DNA of 64,000 nucleotides, taken from assembly GCF_017562075.2 (NCBI RefSeq), contig NC_054081.1:10479264-10543263 (forward strand), in the 5' to 3' direction. This DNA is from Anopheles merus. Lineage: Eukaryota; Arthropoda; Insecta; Diptera; Culicidae. Positions 11,139 to 24,360 of this stretch are shown piece by piece. The translations under genes and the position numbers were made by a program. The notes under the pieces were generated by a model. It saw only the letters and a program-made list of their open reading frames with translations, searched no databases and was not told the DNA's origin. Numbering within the stretch: position 1 is the stretch's first letter; each line of letters begins with the position of its first letter.

Positions 11139-12879
11139 GGAATATAATGAAATTAAATAATTGTTCGGAATTTGAAGCATAATGATATTAGTGTTTGTAT
11201 ATCGTTGTTAATTTAGCTAAACAAGTATCCTTCAAACTAACATGAATTTAACAGTGGTAAGTTAAGCAAATACAAAAAAACTTCTCCCCTTTTTGCACAC
11301 CACAGCGCCAAGCCATTGAAGCGTCAATTTAATCATTCACAAAAGCACAACATCATTCACTTAACGATCCCACAAATTAGGTTGATAAATAAACGTCCGA
11401 TAAATAGAGAGAGAGAGAGAGGGTCAGCACCCAAATCGGGGGAGGTCGAATCGAATTGCAACGTGTTGCATTATTCCTCCATCCCAAAGGCATCCAAAGC
11501 CCTCCCCGTTGCAAACCATCACACCCTGCTGGACGTGATTCCTTTACAAATGTGATTAAAAGTCTAGCTCGAGAGGACGGAAGAAACACTAAGACCCTTT
11601 TCTTGCTTCAGTGTAGCATTCCTGCCCATCCACCGGTCCTTGCCATGCAGCGGTGCGTTTACTTTTCATTTGCTAGCAAACGCTCCACCCATTCGGACGC
11701 AGCACAACGCCCGTTTTCTTGACTCTACCCAGCCCGCGAACCCGAAGCGAGTAGCATATCTGATTACTTATTCATGCAATTGAATTTCAATTCCGGTGCT
11801 CCGGTGTTCGATGCTTTTGTTTTTGTTTTACAAATAAAAAAAAAATACACCCGTCCGTAATAAAAGAACCCGGGGGTCGAAACCGGCAGTTGTGTCCGAA
11901 TTGTACCCACCTCTCCCCCCATGCCACCATTTACCCTTTGGTGCCGTAGGGTTTATCGATAGGCAAATTCGGCCAAATTAGCGCTCCAATTCTGTTCAAT
12001 TCTTTTCCCGTTTGCGTTTTATATCATGCCTTAACTTCTTCGGGAGTGTTTTGTATTTCTTTACACTTTGATACTGTCTGTGTGTGTGTGTGTGTGTGTT
12101 TGTTTTTTTGCGTAAGCTCTCAAGATGGACAAATGCAATCGAATGGAGCTGCACGGTGCTTTATTCCACCGGAATGATTTTCTTTCACACCGCCTTGCTT
12201 TACGATTTTTATTTAAGCGGACGAGAGAGAGTGAGAGAGAGAGACAGAGAGAGAGAGGGAGCGAGAGAGAGAGAGAAAGGAAAAAAACACACTATGCGCA
12301 ACGGACCCGTTCCGTCCGGGCTTTGCCTTCATGCTTCACGGGTTTATGGATTTTGTTTTATTAAAAAAATAAATAAAAATAAAATGAATGAATGTTTAAA
12401 ATGCCACCCCCCCTCCCTCCTTCCCCACTAGGTGTCCCCTTTTTTGTCCTGCCTGCCTTTTTTGCTGGTTTCTTATCGCGCGCGCCAGCTGGATACGCGG
12501 AAAACGGGGGGAAAAAATAGCACGAATTTGCTGCCAGCTGCGAACGGAGGGACGGAACAGCAGTGCACAAAACAGGAAGGAAGGCTCGCAAAAGCTGAGA
12601 AAGGGTACTTCGCAAGCAGATCGAAACACAATGAAGAAAGAAAAAAATCATAAGAAAATAATGAGAAAACCATAATTTTATCTAAAAAAAAAAATACACT
12701 GCAAAGATGCACCCAGATGCTTTCATTCCGGGACATTTTTGCTGGATTCCTTCGGGTCCGATTATATAGTGACGGAAGTTTGTATTCGCGAGCTTCTATA
12801 TACACATTGAGCTAAAATTCCTACGCATTTCTGCACTTTGGCGTTCAGTTCTTGAGTAAGAGCGGTAATTGCATCGGTT
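11139..12879. other. Non-coding stretch with short GA and GT runs
   Basis: It holds a GA run at 11407-11422, a GT run near 12080-12100 and a degenerate GA array at 12226-12285. Frames at 12084-12431 and 12361-12805 run through these repeats or through pyrimidine-rich DNA and carry no domain or exon signal. No gene was recognised. Confidence 0.45.
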
Positions 12880-14035
12880 CTAGGGCTGGAACAGGTTCAG
12901 CTTTTGGTTCAGATGGTTCGGAACAGGTTTCGCTACAGTTCCAAGATCGGAACAAAATTAGGAGCTGTCTTTGGGGTGGCAGAGGCTCTATAGCAGTTCT
13001 AAGACCAATATGAGTTTATGCTCGGTTCCAGGACTGGTATGGGGTCATGATCAGTTCCAGGTTCATTATCACTTCCAGGACCGCTATGGGATCATGAACG
13101 GTTCCAGGACCAGTATCGGTACAAGAATGACCGGTATGGGTTCAGTATCAACTCCAGTTCCGATGTGAGTTAATGATCAGTTTCAGAACCAATTTGGGTT
13201 CAGTATCAGTCCCAGGACCGGTATGGGTTCAGTATCAACTCCGGAACCGGTATGGGGTCATGATCGGTTCCAGGAGCTATATGGATTCCTGAATTGGTTC
13301 CTGGTTCGTTAAGGGTTTAGTATCAGTTCCAGAATCAGTATGGGTTCATTAACGGTTCCAGGACCAGTATCAGTACAGTTCCAAGACCGGTAGGGGTTCA
13401 GTATCAGTTACAGTACCGGTATGAGTTAGTGATGGGTCCCAGAACCAGTATGGGTTCATGATCAGTTCCAGAACCGGTATGGGTTCAGTATCAGTTCCAG
13501 GACCAGTATGGGTTCAGTATCAACTTCGGGACCGGTATGGGGTCATGATCGGTTCCAGAGCCGATATGAGTTCAAGAACGGTTCCAGGACCGGTATAGAT
13601 TCATGATGAGTTACAGGCTCATTATCAGTTCCAGGACCGCTATGGGATCATGAGCGGTTCCAGGACCAGACCAGGTTCAACAAGAATGACCAATATGGGT
13701 TTAGTATCAACTCCAGTTCCAATATGGGTTGATGTTCATTTTTAGAACCGATATGGGTTCATTATCAGTTCCAGAACCGGTATGGGTTTAGTATCAACTC
13801 CGAAACCGGTATGGAATCATGAACGGTTCCAGGACCAGTGTCGGTACACGAATGGCTTCAAGACCGGAATGGGTTCAGTATCAACTCCAGTTTCGATATG
13901 GGTACAGTATCAGTTCCAGGATCAGTATGGGTTCAGTATCATCTCCAGGACCGGTATGGGATCATGAACGGTTCCAGAATCGATATGAGCTCAAGAACGG
14001 TTCCAGGACCAGCATAGATTCATGATGAGTCCGAG
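12880..14035. repeat. 29-bp minisatellite (GGTTCCAGGACCGGTATGGG type)
   Basis: About 40 degenerate units follow the pattern GGTATGGGTTCAGTATCA then GTTCCAGGACC. The spacing is 29 bp (for example TTCAGTATCA at 13199 and 13228) or multiples of it. Longer blocks recur: a segment starting ATCATGAACGGTTCCAGGAC near 13092 returns near 13652 and 13816, which implies higher-order duplication. Because 29 is not a multiple of three, the short open frames are incidental. The array ends about 140 bp before the second hAT-like element. Confidence 0.9.
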
Positions 14036-14176
14036 GCTCATTAAAACAAAGCAGCAACTTTTGTATGTATATGTTTTGTATATATACGAACACCTATTAA
14101 TAACTTTAATCCAATAAATTTAGTTTGAAGGACTAAAGGGAAGGTTGAATAAAGCATAAATGAAATAAATTAGCAC

Positions 14177-14937
14177 TAGTGATGGGAAAAATGAAGTTTT
14201 TGTCGGAATCGATTCCGGCTAGCTTCGCAGTTTTCTGGAATCGATTCCAGGTCCGCTATCAGTTCCCGGAATCGATTCCGGAATCGGAATCGACTTCAGA
14301 ATTGGTATCGGAATCGGGTCCAGAATTGATTCCGGAATCGGATTCAGAATCGGAATCGTGATCGGAATCGGATCCGGAATCGGAATCGGTTCCGGAATCG
14401 GTATCGTATCCGGAATCGACTCAGAAATCGGTATTGTTCCGGAATCGGCTTTCAAACGGAGTCAGTTTTGGCATCACCGTAAAAAATAGGTGTTAGGGTT
14501 CAATCAAACTACGTATTGATACCCGCAAAAAATCAAAATTTACTTGTAAAAAATCCATTCTCAAGGAGGTTCCCGGACTGATTTTGCTTCTGAAACTCCT
14601 TTTTTCAATCGAAGAACTGAGTCACATTCCCGAGCTAGTTCTAACTCTGGAGTCAATTTTGATTCGGTTATCGGGGCAAATTGCGGTTCCCAGGTCAACT
14701 CCGGAATCGGTTCCGGAGCCGATTCTGATCGCGAAATCATTTCCAGACCCGACTCGGGAATCGGCTCCGGAGACAACTCTGTAATCGGCCCCGGAATCAA
14801 CTCCGCAATCGGTTCCGGGAGTGGCTTTGGAATCGACTCCGGAATTGGAATTAATTTCAGCATCGGAATCGGCTCCGGAATTGATTCCGAACACGGAATC
14901 GGAATCGGGTAGGTCCGATTCCGAGCTCCCACCACTA
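14177..14937 (-). mobile_element. hAT-like non-autonomous element with GGAATC-type arrays (copy 2, inverted)
   Basis: It starts TAGTGATGGGAAAAATGAAG and ends GAGCTCCCACCACTA. A perfect 8-bp target site duplication, ATTAGCAC, lies at 14169-14176 and 14938-14945. The left end matches the right end of the 1427-2163 element, and the core at about 14440-14580 (reverse complement contains TTTACAAGTAAATTTTGATT) matches that element's core. The two are therefore the same family in opposite orientation. Both arms are degenerate GGAATC/GGAGCC arrays. There is no transposase, and the repeat-derived frames are not genes. Confidence 0.9.
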
Positions 14938-14945
14938 ATTAGCAC

Positions 14946-16352
14946 AATTCCACTATCCTTTTCAGACGGAATAGATGTCCAAAGAGTGGTTTTAGCTGTC
15001 TGAATGGAAACGATTAATTCCTTTTACTGTTTTACCAAATTTCTGATTTTTTCCATCAATAATTTAGGCACTCATTTAAAAAGGGTTCAAGCGCTTTCTA
15101 ATGCCGACCCTTTTCGAAACAAAGCAGACAATTTCGGCAATTCATTAGTTTTGTTTATTTATTTATTTATTTTTTGTTTATTCAGAAAGAACGGCTTCGG
15201 CCGTATTGCTTAGTGTTAGTTTTGTTTATTAACACGTACGCAACTAATACAATTTCTCCCACTGTGGGAGTTTCCAGCTCCCTGCCCAGATACCGTCAGC
15301 TACCAATGCACTCATGCGCAGGCCACTCTAATGCGGTTCCCACGGCAAAAAAAAGGTGATTGGAAGTAGTCTTGGTCCAGTAGATGCCGATGATGGCTAT
15401 CGTTTCCGGTGCAGTATTTTTTTTTGCTTTCTTTTTTCACGAATTTTTCACCCAGCATGCGAACGGCATGCTTCGCCAGCAGCCGGACATTCGTGTCCGA
15501 GATAAGAAGATTTTATTTAAATACCACGGCGGGGTGCATGGAATTGCTACTTTTTCTTCATTTATTTTCCCCCCTTTTTCCCCCCCGCCCCTTCTCCGGT
15601 CAGCGCAATGTTTAGCGCAATGCACTTGTTTGCTTTACAAAACGCGGAAAACCATCGCTCTTTTGTTCAGGGAGCAAAAAAGGAGCGAAAGGAGCAAAAA
15701 ATGAAGCAACTGGCAAAAAAAAGTAATAATAATAAGGTGAAGAAAGGCAGAAACAAATATTAGATTCAAAAGAAAGACGGCAGAAAACGAAAAAGAAATT
15801 TGAACAAAACGTCTTTTTATCATACAAAAAGGGGGGGGGGGGCGGGAGATGCGAGGGTGCGGTATTTGTCATTCTCATTCTCATTTTGTAAGCTCTGCAA
15901 GACACCTTTTTGTTCCGTTCACGCGCACCCTTCCGCTTCGCTTCCGCGCAGGCTTTGAGCACACTCCTGCTTATAAAGAACTTCCGGGTGGGGGGTGGGC
16001 AGCGATCATTTTCTTGCTTGTGTTTCTTGTTTGTAATTTTTATATTTTCCACTTGCACTTCGGCAAAGGAAGGAGTTGAAGGAGCAGAAGCAGAAAGGGT
16101 AACGAGACTCGCGAGAGCGGGACTGGATGCCGTATAATATTCGCAGCATAAAGAGCAGCGGGTGAGTTGGGGGGGGGGGGGGAGGGTGGAAAGTTATGAA
16201 AATGAATAAATGAATTACATATTTATGGTGCATTTCAGCACAGGAAAGTCGTTTTCCAGCTGGAGCCATTAACAAAAAAAAGGAGGAAAACCTTTCTCTC
16301 TCCCCCGCTCTGTGCCACTCTTTCCCTTCTGCTGCTGCTTATTTGCCCTCTA
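14946..16352. other. Non-coding stretch with poly-G tracts
   Basis: It includes G runs at 15831-15842 and 16169-16182 and several A- or T-rich runs. Minus-strand frames at 15612-16058 are low-complexity and overlap other frames. No gene was recognised. Confidence 0.45.
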
Positions 16353-16354
16353 TA

Positions 16355-16597
16355 CGGGGTTTTCCAGGGGTTCTCATAGTTGTGGGACACTTCCTCGACT
16401 CTTTCTTATTGGAAATGGACATCATATGCTGGAAATTAGACTCTTGGCACCCTGTTTGGACAGGATCCTTGGCAATTCCTATTGGATTTGTCCAGCAAGG
16501 GTGCTATAGTGTTCAATTCCCATTACATTAAGTTCATTTCACGCAACAAAGAGTCAAAAAAGTGTCCGACAGTTATGAGAACTCCTGGAAAACCCTG
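16355..16597. mobile_element. Fold-back MITE with TA duplication, copy 1
   Basis: The ends are CGGGGTTTTCCAGGGGTTCT and, inverted, CAGGGTTTTCCAGGAGTTCT, directly flanked by TA at 16353-16354 and 16598-16599. The arms carry CATAGTTGTGGGACACTTCC and its complement. Homology between the two halves continues to near the centre, so almost the whole 243 bp is a long imperfect inverted repeat. A TA duplication suggests mobilisation by a Tc1/mariner-type transposase. Similar copies lie at 22194 and 42046. Confidence 0.85.
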
Positions 16598-16599
16598 TA

Positions 16600-18942
16600 A
16601 TGCGTTACACACCGCACCGCAAGCAGACAAAGGCATCATTCGGGGTTTTGTTCATTTCAGGAAGCAACGGAATAAAATGGTCTCTTTGTTGGATAAAAAA
16701 AAAACACACACACACACACACACAAAACGATTGGCTTCAATACGCTTTTTTATGATTTTCGCCCTTTGTTCAATATCTATATAAAACGCTACAAACAACG
16801 ATGTGACAATAAATCGTTAATAACCAATTGTAAGCTTTTGCTTTTTTTATTATCATTGAGTGACGAAACCCGGCAGGAATGCGCCCGCGTGTGTGTGTGT
16901 TTGTACGAGTGAGTGTAATTTTTATTATCCATTTCCACTCAATGCCATTTCTACAGCGGCAGCGGCAAAGAAAGGAATGGCTGAAACGCCCCGCCGTCAA
17001 TGGGCAAACAAATGACTCGCAAGGAGATCGAGCAAAGCGAGTGGCGGATTGCGAACCTGAAATATAATGTTCATTAATGTTGTAATAATAGATAGAAACG
17101 TAAAGCCAAACGATTTAAGAACAAAGCAAAAGGAGAAAGCAGAGCATAAGAAAGGTGCTTTCTTTCTCGCTCGTTCACTCGGCAGTTGATAATTGGTGCC
17201 ATTGCGGGGCCACCATTGTTTCGCTGGAAAGGAAATTGATTTTCTCATCTCATTTGTTCCGTGCAGGCGCTCTCTACTCCCTTCCTTCCTTGCGCTGCCT
17301 GGCCGGCTGACTGCGTGTGTTAAGCGCACCCGAGTGTTTTAATGTCATGTGTTCCTGCTTTTTAATTGATGGCTGCTCAATCGGTTGGTTGACATAGGAA
17401 TGGTAAAAAAAAGATACGAAGAAGAGAGAAGAAGAGAATCATTGCTAGAATGAGAGAGAGAGACAGAGAGAGAGAGAGAGAAAGAGAGAAGAAGAAGAGA
17501 GATAAATGTACATAAAACAAAGAAATGATTGTTGAATTTGGTACGATTGTCCAATTTTTTGTCTTCCTTAAGTAAAAACCAAAAAAAAAAAAGGAAAGCT
17601 AAACGAGCGGGATAGAATTGTCCCATTTTTGAACTGTGCCTGTGTGTATGTGTGCAGAAGCATAGAAGCAAAGTAGCAAGGAAGGAAATGCAAAAGAAAA
17701 ATAATTGGATAAACGATTTTAAATTTCCTCAATGGCGTTCCAGCACTTGATCTGTCGTACCGGTTTTTTTGTTTTCTCTTTCTTCCATTTGTGTTACATG
17801 CTTTTCGTGCATTTCGTGGAGCGAGTTTGTGTGTGCTCTGTCCTCCAGCAATCCTCACTAGACAGTGCTGAATCGATTTTCCGCGTGCGTTTTGTTTTTC
17901 CGTCGCTTCTTTGTGTTTTTTTTTTTCGTTGTGTGTGCTGTCGTTTAATGCTGGTGGTTGTCTCTCTAGTTGGTGCTTCCCTCTTGCTGACGATGTTTGC
18001 TAGTTTACAGGGCTTGATGTTTCCTCATTCCATCCAAAAACCAAAAAAAAAAAAAAGGAAACAAAAGGGTTAGCTTTTCGGGCGGCCAGGAACATCCAGA
18101 GCTTGCCCGCGGGACGGAGTTTTCCCCGGGACAGCAGATGTGTCCGTTGATTACTTCATCTTCCGCCTTCCCCATTCGCCGCCGTCCTTTGCCGGCTTCG
18201 CGTCAAGGGGTTGTCTCATATCTTTACCCGGAAGTAACCCTTAATTTTTTTCTACTCTCCAGCCATCCCATCCGCTCCCCGCCGTACGATGCCGTTTGTT
18301 TTTGTTTGCTTTTTCGCTGTTTTCTTCATTTGGTTCGTATCTGCTTCACTCCCTCCCTCTGCACCTTTTGCTGGAGAGTACGCAACCGTAATCATTTGTC
18401 GTTTGAGGCCCATATTCGGTTTTGGCAAAAAAAAAAATAATAATAAAAAGAAGAAAATGCACATCTTGAGGTTTGACTTTGTATCTTCACCACCTTTTGT
18501 GCTGGCACCTTTTCTTGCAGTGATTTTTTGTTTTTTTTTTTCGTGATGATATTGCAGGGGTTTTCAGTCACAAAATACATGACCAATGATTTCTCCCTTG
18601 TGGAAAGCTTATGATTGATCATGAAAAGTATTTTTTTCCCAACGAAAGGCGTATGATTTTTATGATTTTTGCCATGCTTTGCTCGCTACTCCCAACTGGC
18701 TGACGATGATGACAACGGAGTCAAAGATCTATACATAACGCACCTAGAATAAAGTGAGATACTCTTTACAACGGTTAGTGTTGCTAATCCTATCACGTAG
18801 TTGTTTACAAACTACCTTAATGATCTAGGATCTCATAATTTCATGGATTTCAGTTATCAAGTGTCATCTTCTATTAATGAGCTAAAGATGAAATACCTCA
18901 CAACAGAGACTTTGATTTGAAGGAACTCAAGAGGTCATAAGA
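16600..18942. other. Non-coding stretch with short repeats
   Basis: It contains a CA run near 16705-16723 and a degenerate GA run at about 17452-17503, with pyrimidine-rich DNA at 17730-18550. The frames found (up to 113 codons) are T-rich and low-complexity, with no domain or paired splice signals. No gene was recognised. Confidence 0.4.
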
Positions 18943-20130
<1,188 letters not shown>

Positions 20131-21691
20131 TTTTTTTATGCTACGGTAATAAAAAAATGAAAATTGAAAAAAATCTATTCCTAAAATATGAAATCCCTGC
20201 ACAACAATGTGTCACAAGAATGACACTCCGGACAACCAGGAATTAAAAAAACACTCTCTCAGAAAACCAGAAACGATAAAGTTTTGGTGAATTTAAAGAG
20301 CGAAAGTAAGGATCATTAAACTTGAGACATTGTGAAGAAACTGTAGCTGTTGAGCAGTTAAGCTCATTCCAAAGTGCCGTGTTTGCGATCAAACGTACAA
20401 ACCAATTGACCTCCATTGACACTGATAGGTATAGGAACTATGTACCAACTATGTATCAATGCAGAAGCAAACCCCCTGCTAAAATGGGGAGAGGAAAAAA
20501 AAAATAACACAAAGAAAATGTATTTTTCACTCTTTTGACAACTTCCAGCAGTTTGATTGGTCTTGCGTTGTTTCGCTTTTGTTCTTCGCTTACCTCCCGG
20601 GTTTGTGCCGTTTCTTTTTTCACTTTTTAATTCGGGGATGTTTCTGCAGTTGTTTCCATCTCGCACCATAAAAAAAACGAAGGAGTTTTATAATGTTTTG
20701 TTTGGCTGTTTGGCCACCCCATTTTCCGTTTCTTCCACACTCCGGCTGAAGAGAGAGAGAGAGGGAGAGGAGAGGCAGAGTCGTTAAGTCGTTTGCCATC
20801 CGTCTGGGATCGATCGAAGGTATGGAGTTACCTTTTTTTTACCACCCCTTCCCCGGCCCGAAGTAGAGGGCAAACAAAAGAGATTAAGCGTTACCGAGGC
20901 GTAAGCTCCCACATTACGGGGCAGAGAAAGGGTTTGGCAGCATAAGGAGAGTCGCTTTTTTTTACACGAGCAACAGAAGCTCATCCTTTCCGGTAGAACG
21001 GGGATCGCCCTCTGCTCGGCTGATCGGAAGATAAATGGCCTTGCGAGGGTTGGGATGAAGTGTCTTTAATGTAATGAAGATGGGATATAATGCAACACAG
21101 TTGGAAAAGGGTGAAAGGGTGGAAAAAAAAATCCCCCAAAAAATCAACCTCTTCTTTTCCTAATGTTGGTGACTGCCCTTTCCATTCCCCAGTTTTTTTT
21201 TTGTTTTTTTTTTGTGTCATCTAACCGTCGTCCCATTGTTTTGTGGGGCTTTGTTTTAAGACACTCTTTAAAAACGGAGTGTAAAAAAGCATACTTTGCA
21301 ATAACCATAGCCATCAAAACTTGCTTCGTTTAAACTTTAAAGTGACTCACCGCCGTGCGCTGTCACTTTAAACCGTACAGCGAACGACATAAAATCCAAT
21401 CGTTTCGTTGCCGGGAGATTGATTTTCTCCAGCGCCAGTCGGTACCGATAAGTTTGAACGTATGATTTACATCTCGATTGCATCAACAATGTATATTGTG
21501 TTTGTGTGTGTGTGTGGATAAAAGTGAGTCGGATTTGTGAGCTCACTCCACTTTCTTCAGCGTTTACCTCGACAAGAAGCATCCCAATACGACACGATCC
21601 GTTTGCCTTTTTGGCATTTGTTTTAGACAGCGCCCGGGAATGATATGGGCAGCTCTTGAGGGAGTTTGACGAAAGAGATGTCGGTGGGTAT

Positions 21692-21739
<48 letters not shown>

Positions 21740-22191
21740 AAATCGCGAACTGTCTGGCACGGCCTTTGATTGTTGAGATCGAGCCACACAAATCCCGACG
21801 ACGGGTGAGGTTTCCTTTTTTTTCTCTCGAGCGGTTCGGGATTTTTGGAACAACCTTCGTAAAAATCGTGATCCTTCGAGGAAATGAGTGGCGATACTTT
21901 AGGTGAGGGACGATGCGCACTGTAGTAAATAATGCAAGGGTGAGGGTATTTTTTTTTCTTACGAAATTCATCGTTCATTCATCACCATCCGCAGTGAAGA
22001 GTGTGGAGAGCAGCAGCACGAGAATCTGTTTGCGAGAACTTGGTACAAATCTAATTTTAGAGACAGTCGAACAGTTGAGTTAGGAAGATTGATTGGATTT
22101 GTTATTATAGGAAAAGCTTTTAAAATAGTTTATAGACACACACACACACACATACACGATAAATTTATCGGTAAAACTTCTACATCGCATT
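20131..22191. other. Non-coding stretch
   Basis: A 213-codon minus-strand frame (21337-21978) runs through a CT microsatellite and a CA run, which explains much of its length. No domain was recognised. The rest is homopolymer-rich non-coding DNA. Confidence 0.4.
21695..21733. repeat. CT dinucleotide microsatellite
   Basis: Perfect CT run of about 19 units followed by a T run. Confidence 0.95.
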
Positions 22192-22193
22192 TA

Positions 22194-22437
22194 CAGGGTT
22201 TGCCACGAGTTCTCATAGCCGTGGGACACTTAATGAACTCTTTCTAACTTGAAATGCACCTTATGTAATCGGAATTGGACTCTATACCACCCCTGTTGGA
22301 CAAATCCAATAGGAATTTTGAAGGAGGCTGTCCAAAAAGGGTGCCATAGAGTCCAACTTCTACCATATGAAGTTCATTTCCAGTAGGAAAGAGCCAAGGA
22401 AGTGTCCCACAACTATGAGAACCCCTGGAAAACCTTG
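22194..22437. mobile_element. Fold-back MITE with TA duplication, copy 2
   Basis: The left end is CAGGGTTTGCCACGAGTTCT. The right end reads inward CAAGGTTTTCCAGGGGTTCT. TA flanks both sides (22192-22193 and 22438-22439). The two halves align along almost their full length (GTGGGACACTT, CTCTTTC, TTGGACTCTAT in each half), which makes the element a near-palindrome of 244 bp. Same family as 16355-16597. Confidence 0.85.
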
Positions 22438-22673
22438 TATACTCATACGATACTCCTCAAATGGTTAGGAGTTGGTAGATCGTGCGATGATCAAATCTTA
22501 GTATCGAAACGTAAGAATCACTCGTGGATCTGCCCCACATTTGTGCACAATTATACTGCACTTCTCCTCATTACAAAAGTTCTAAATTAATAGATTCTTA
22601 GTGTGGAAGCTTTTTTTTACTGTGCGATAGTCTAAAAAATGCTCTCAATGTTAAGCGAGCTGCGAGCTTGCAG

Positions 22674-22852
22674 TCAGATCAGCATCCAACAAATGCATCC
22701 TGAACAAAAATGACATTGTTCGTAATGCTCGTAATTTTGCTCGTTTGGAGTGGTATTTGTTGAGCTTGCCTTGTGCCATTCCGCACGGCAGGTCGGATGA
22801 TTTGCTAGCAATAATCGTGGCAGCGTGTGCCATCTGCTCGTTTCTATTTGAA
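22674..22852 (+). CDS. Candidate internal exon, unidentified, with a hydrophobic segment
   Basis: A frame of 59 codons lies between an acceptor-like GAGCTTGCAG and a near-consensus donor GAA|GTAAGTAT. A stop stands just upstream of the acceptor, as expected if only the spliced exon is coding. The C-terminal part (DDLLAIIVAACAICSFLF) could be a membrane helix. The upstream pyrimidine tract is poor and the opposite strand is also open, so chance is a serious alternative. I do not recognise the protein. Confidence 0.18.
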
Positions 22853-24360
22853 GTAAGTATTGAGCGCATCACCGTTGGCCGCTTGGCGCCCGGGCACAAC
22901 CACAGGTGCAATGATTGGTTTGCTGCGCTTTCCCACTGTCGCTTGTCAAAAGAAAATATATTGCTTGGAAGAAGATAGAACGAGGGCTGAAGAAAAAAAA
23001 AAGAAAGAGCAGTGTATAAAATGGCACCAAAGAAGTCCCTCTCTTCCCTTTAGTCGTCTTAGGAAAAGTATTCTCAGTGGGCAAAAGCATCCTTGCGAAG
23101 TGCAATCGTATTTTGCAGCGAAATAAAATAACGATTTGCATAATATGATCGGATAATTAAAAAAGAAGAAGGAAGAAAACGAAATGAAGTGCTGAAAGTG
23201 CTTCCATTGACTGATGGAGAGGCAGGAAGAATGCAACCGGGAAGAAGAACATAAGCAAACATGCATCGAATGCATCAGCTCAATTGAAAGTAGAGCATAC
23301 GGAAAAGGGAAAAGAGCGATGTTAAAAACGAACGGTTCTGCATCAACGTTGTGCAACTTAGGCACAGCATCGGTTCCAGGTGTTATCGTTTGACAGCACG
23401 AAGTACGGCGGGCAGAAAGGGTTCCGAAGCTGGGTGGCACACGGTAGGGCGGGAGCGAAGTTGGAAATGTTTCATATTCATGCAGGGGTGTGTACTGCCC
23501 TGCCTTCCAAGCTTGCCATTTCGCCGATGCCGATCTGTTTCTGATTGTACACTAAGAAGATTTCCACCCTTACCTTCTCGGTCTCGTATCTTGTTCCTTC
23601 AACTTTCCCACCCAACCCCTTTCTCCAGCCTCTTTCTAATGCTGTCAATATTTAGTTACGATTTTATTTTAACGTCCGCTTACCTAAACGGGTTCGTTTC
23701 GATGTTTTTTGCTTGCTTCTGCAAGGATTTTCCGTGCGGTGAGGAGACGGAGCGCGCATCAAAATGCAAATATGGTGTGTACCAAAATGCAAAAAGGCTG
23801 GGCTCGGCTGGAAGCGACGGTTTTTTTGTGTTTGTTGCTGTCCTCGGTTGCTGTTGTTTTTGGGTTCCGCTTTGCGGGAGTGAGCTTTTGTGCCAGGCGG
23901 TAGAACTTTTTGCTGCTCGTTACGGCGTGGACGGTGCACAGTTGTTCAAGCACATGTATGAAACTAAACGAAGGGCGAAGGATGCTTGGGAAGTCTTTGA
24001 GGGAACTGGGTATGATGGGATGATGGGATTTTGTCCGCTGGTACCGGATGTGCAGGGAAGTCGGGCTGAAAAAGGTATGCTCTTAAGATTTTTCGTGCTA
24101 TTGGATTGATTGGTAAAGCGGCTAGAAAAGTAACAAATCAGTGTGACTTTTGAATATAAACCTGCAAGGCAAGATCATAATTGTTAGCGTTTTTGATAAT
24201 TTATGTATCTTGCTACTAGAATGCAAGTGCCATTGATTAACAAGCGTGAAATAGACAAGCGTGAAACTATTGGATCACTATTTCTGCGATCCTTTGTTAC
24301 TTTTTTCTTCTAGCCACTTCAGACCCTAATCGGATCCGTGCTTCATGCATCGCAACTCTT
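22853..24360. other. Non-coding stretch containing the longest open frame of the window
   Basis: A plus-strand frame stays open for 252 codons (23351-24109). It lacks an ATG for its first 43 codons, and the first ATG is at 23480. The strand is pyrimidine-rich, which lowers stop density. The C-terminal third is less biased (for example LFKHMYETKRRAKDAWEVFE). No domain was recognised, so it is left uncalled here and reported as an observation. Confidence 0.35.

Noticed and set aside
21337..21978. 213-codon minus-strand frame
   Set aside because: Its length comes largely from running through CT and CA microsatellites in a favourable frame. No domain or ATG context supports it.
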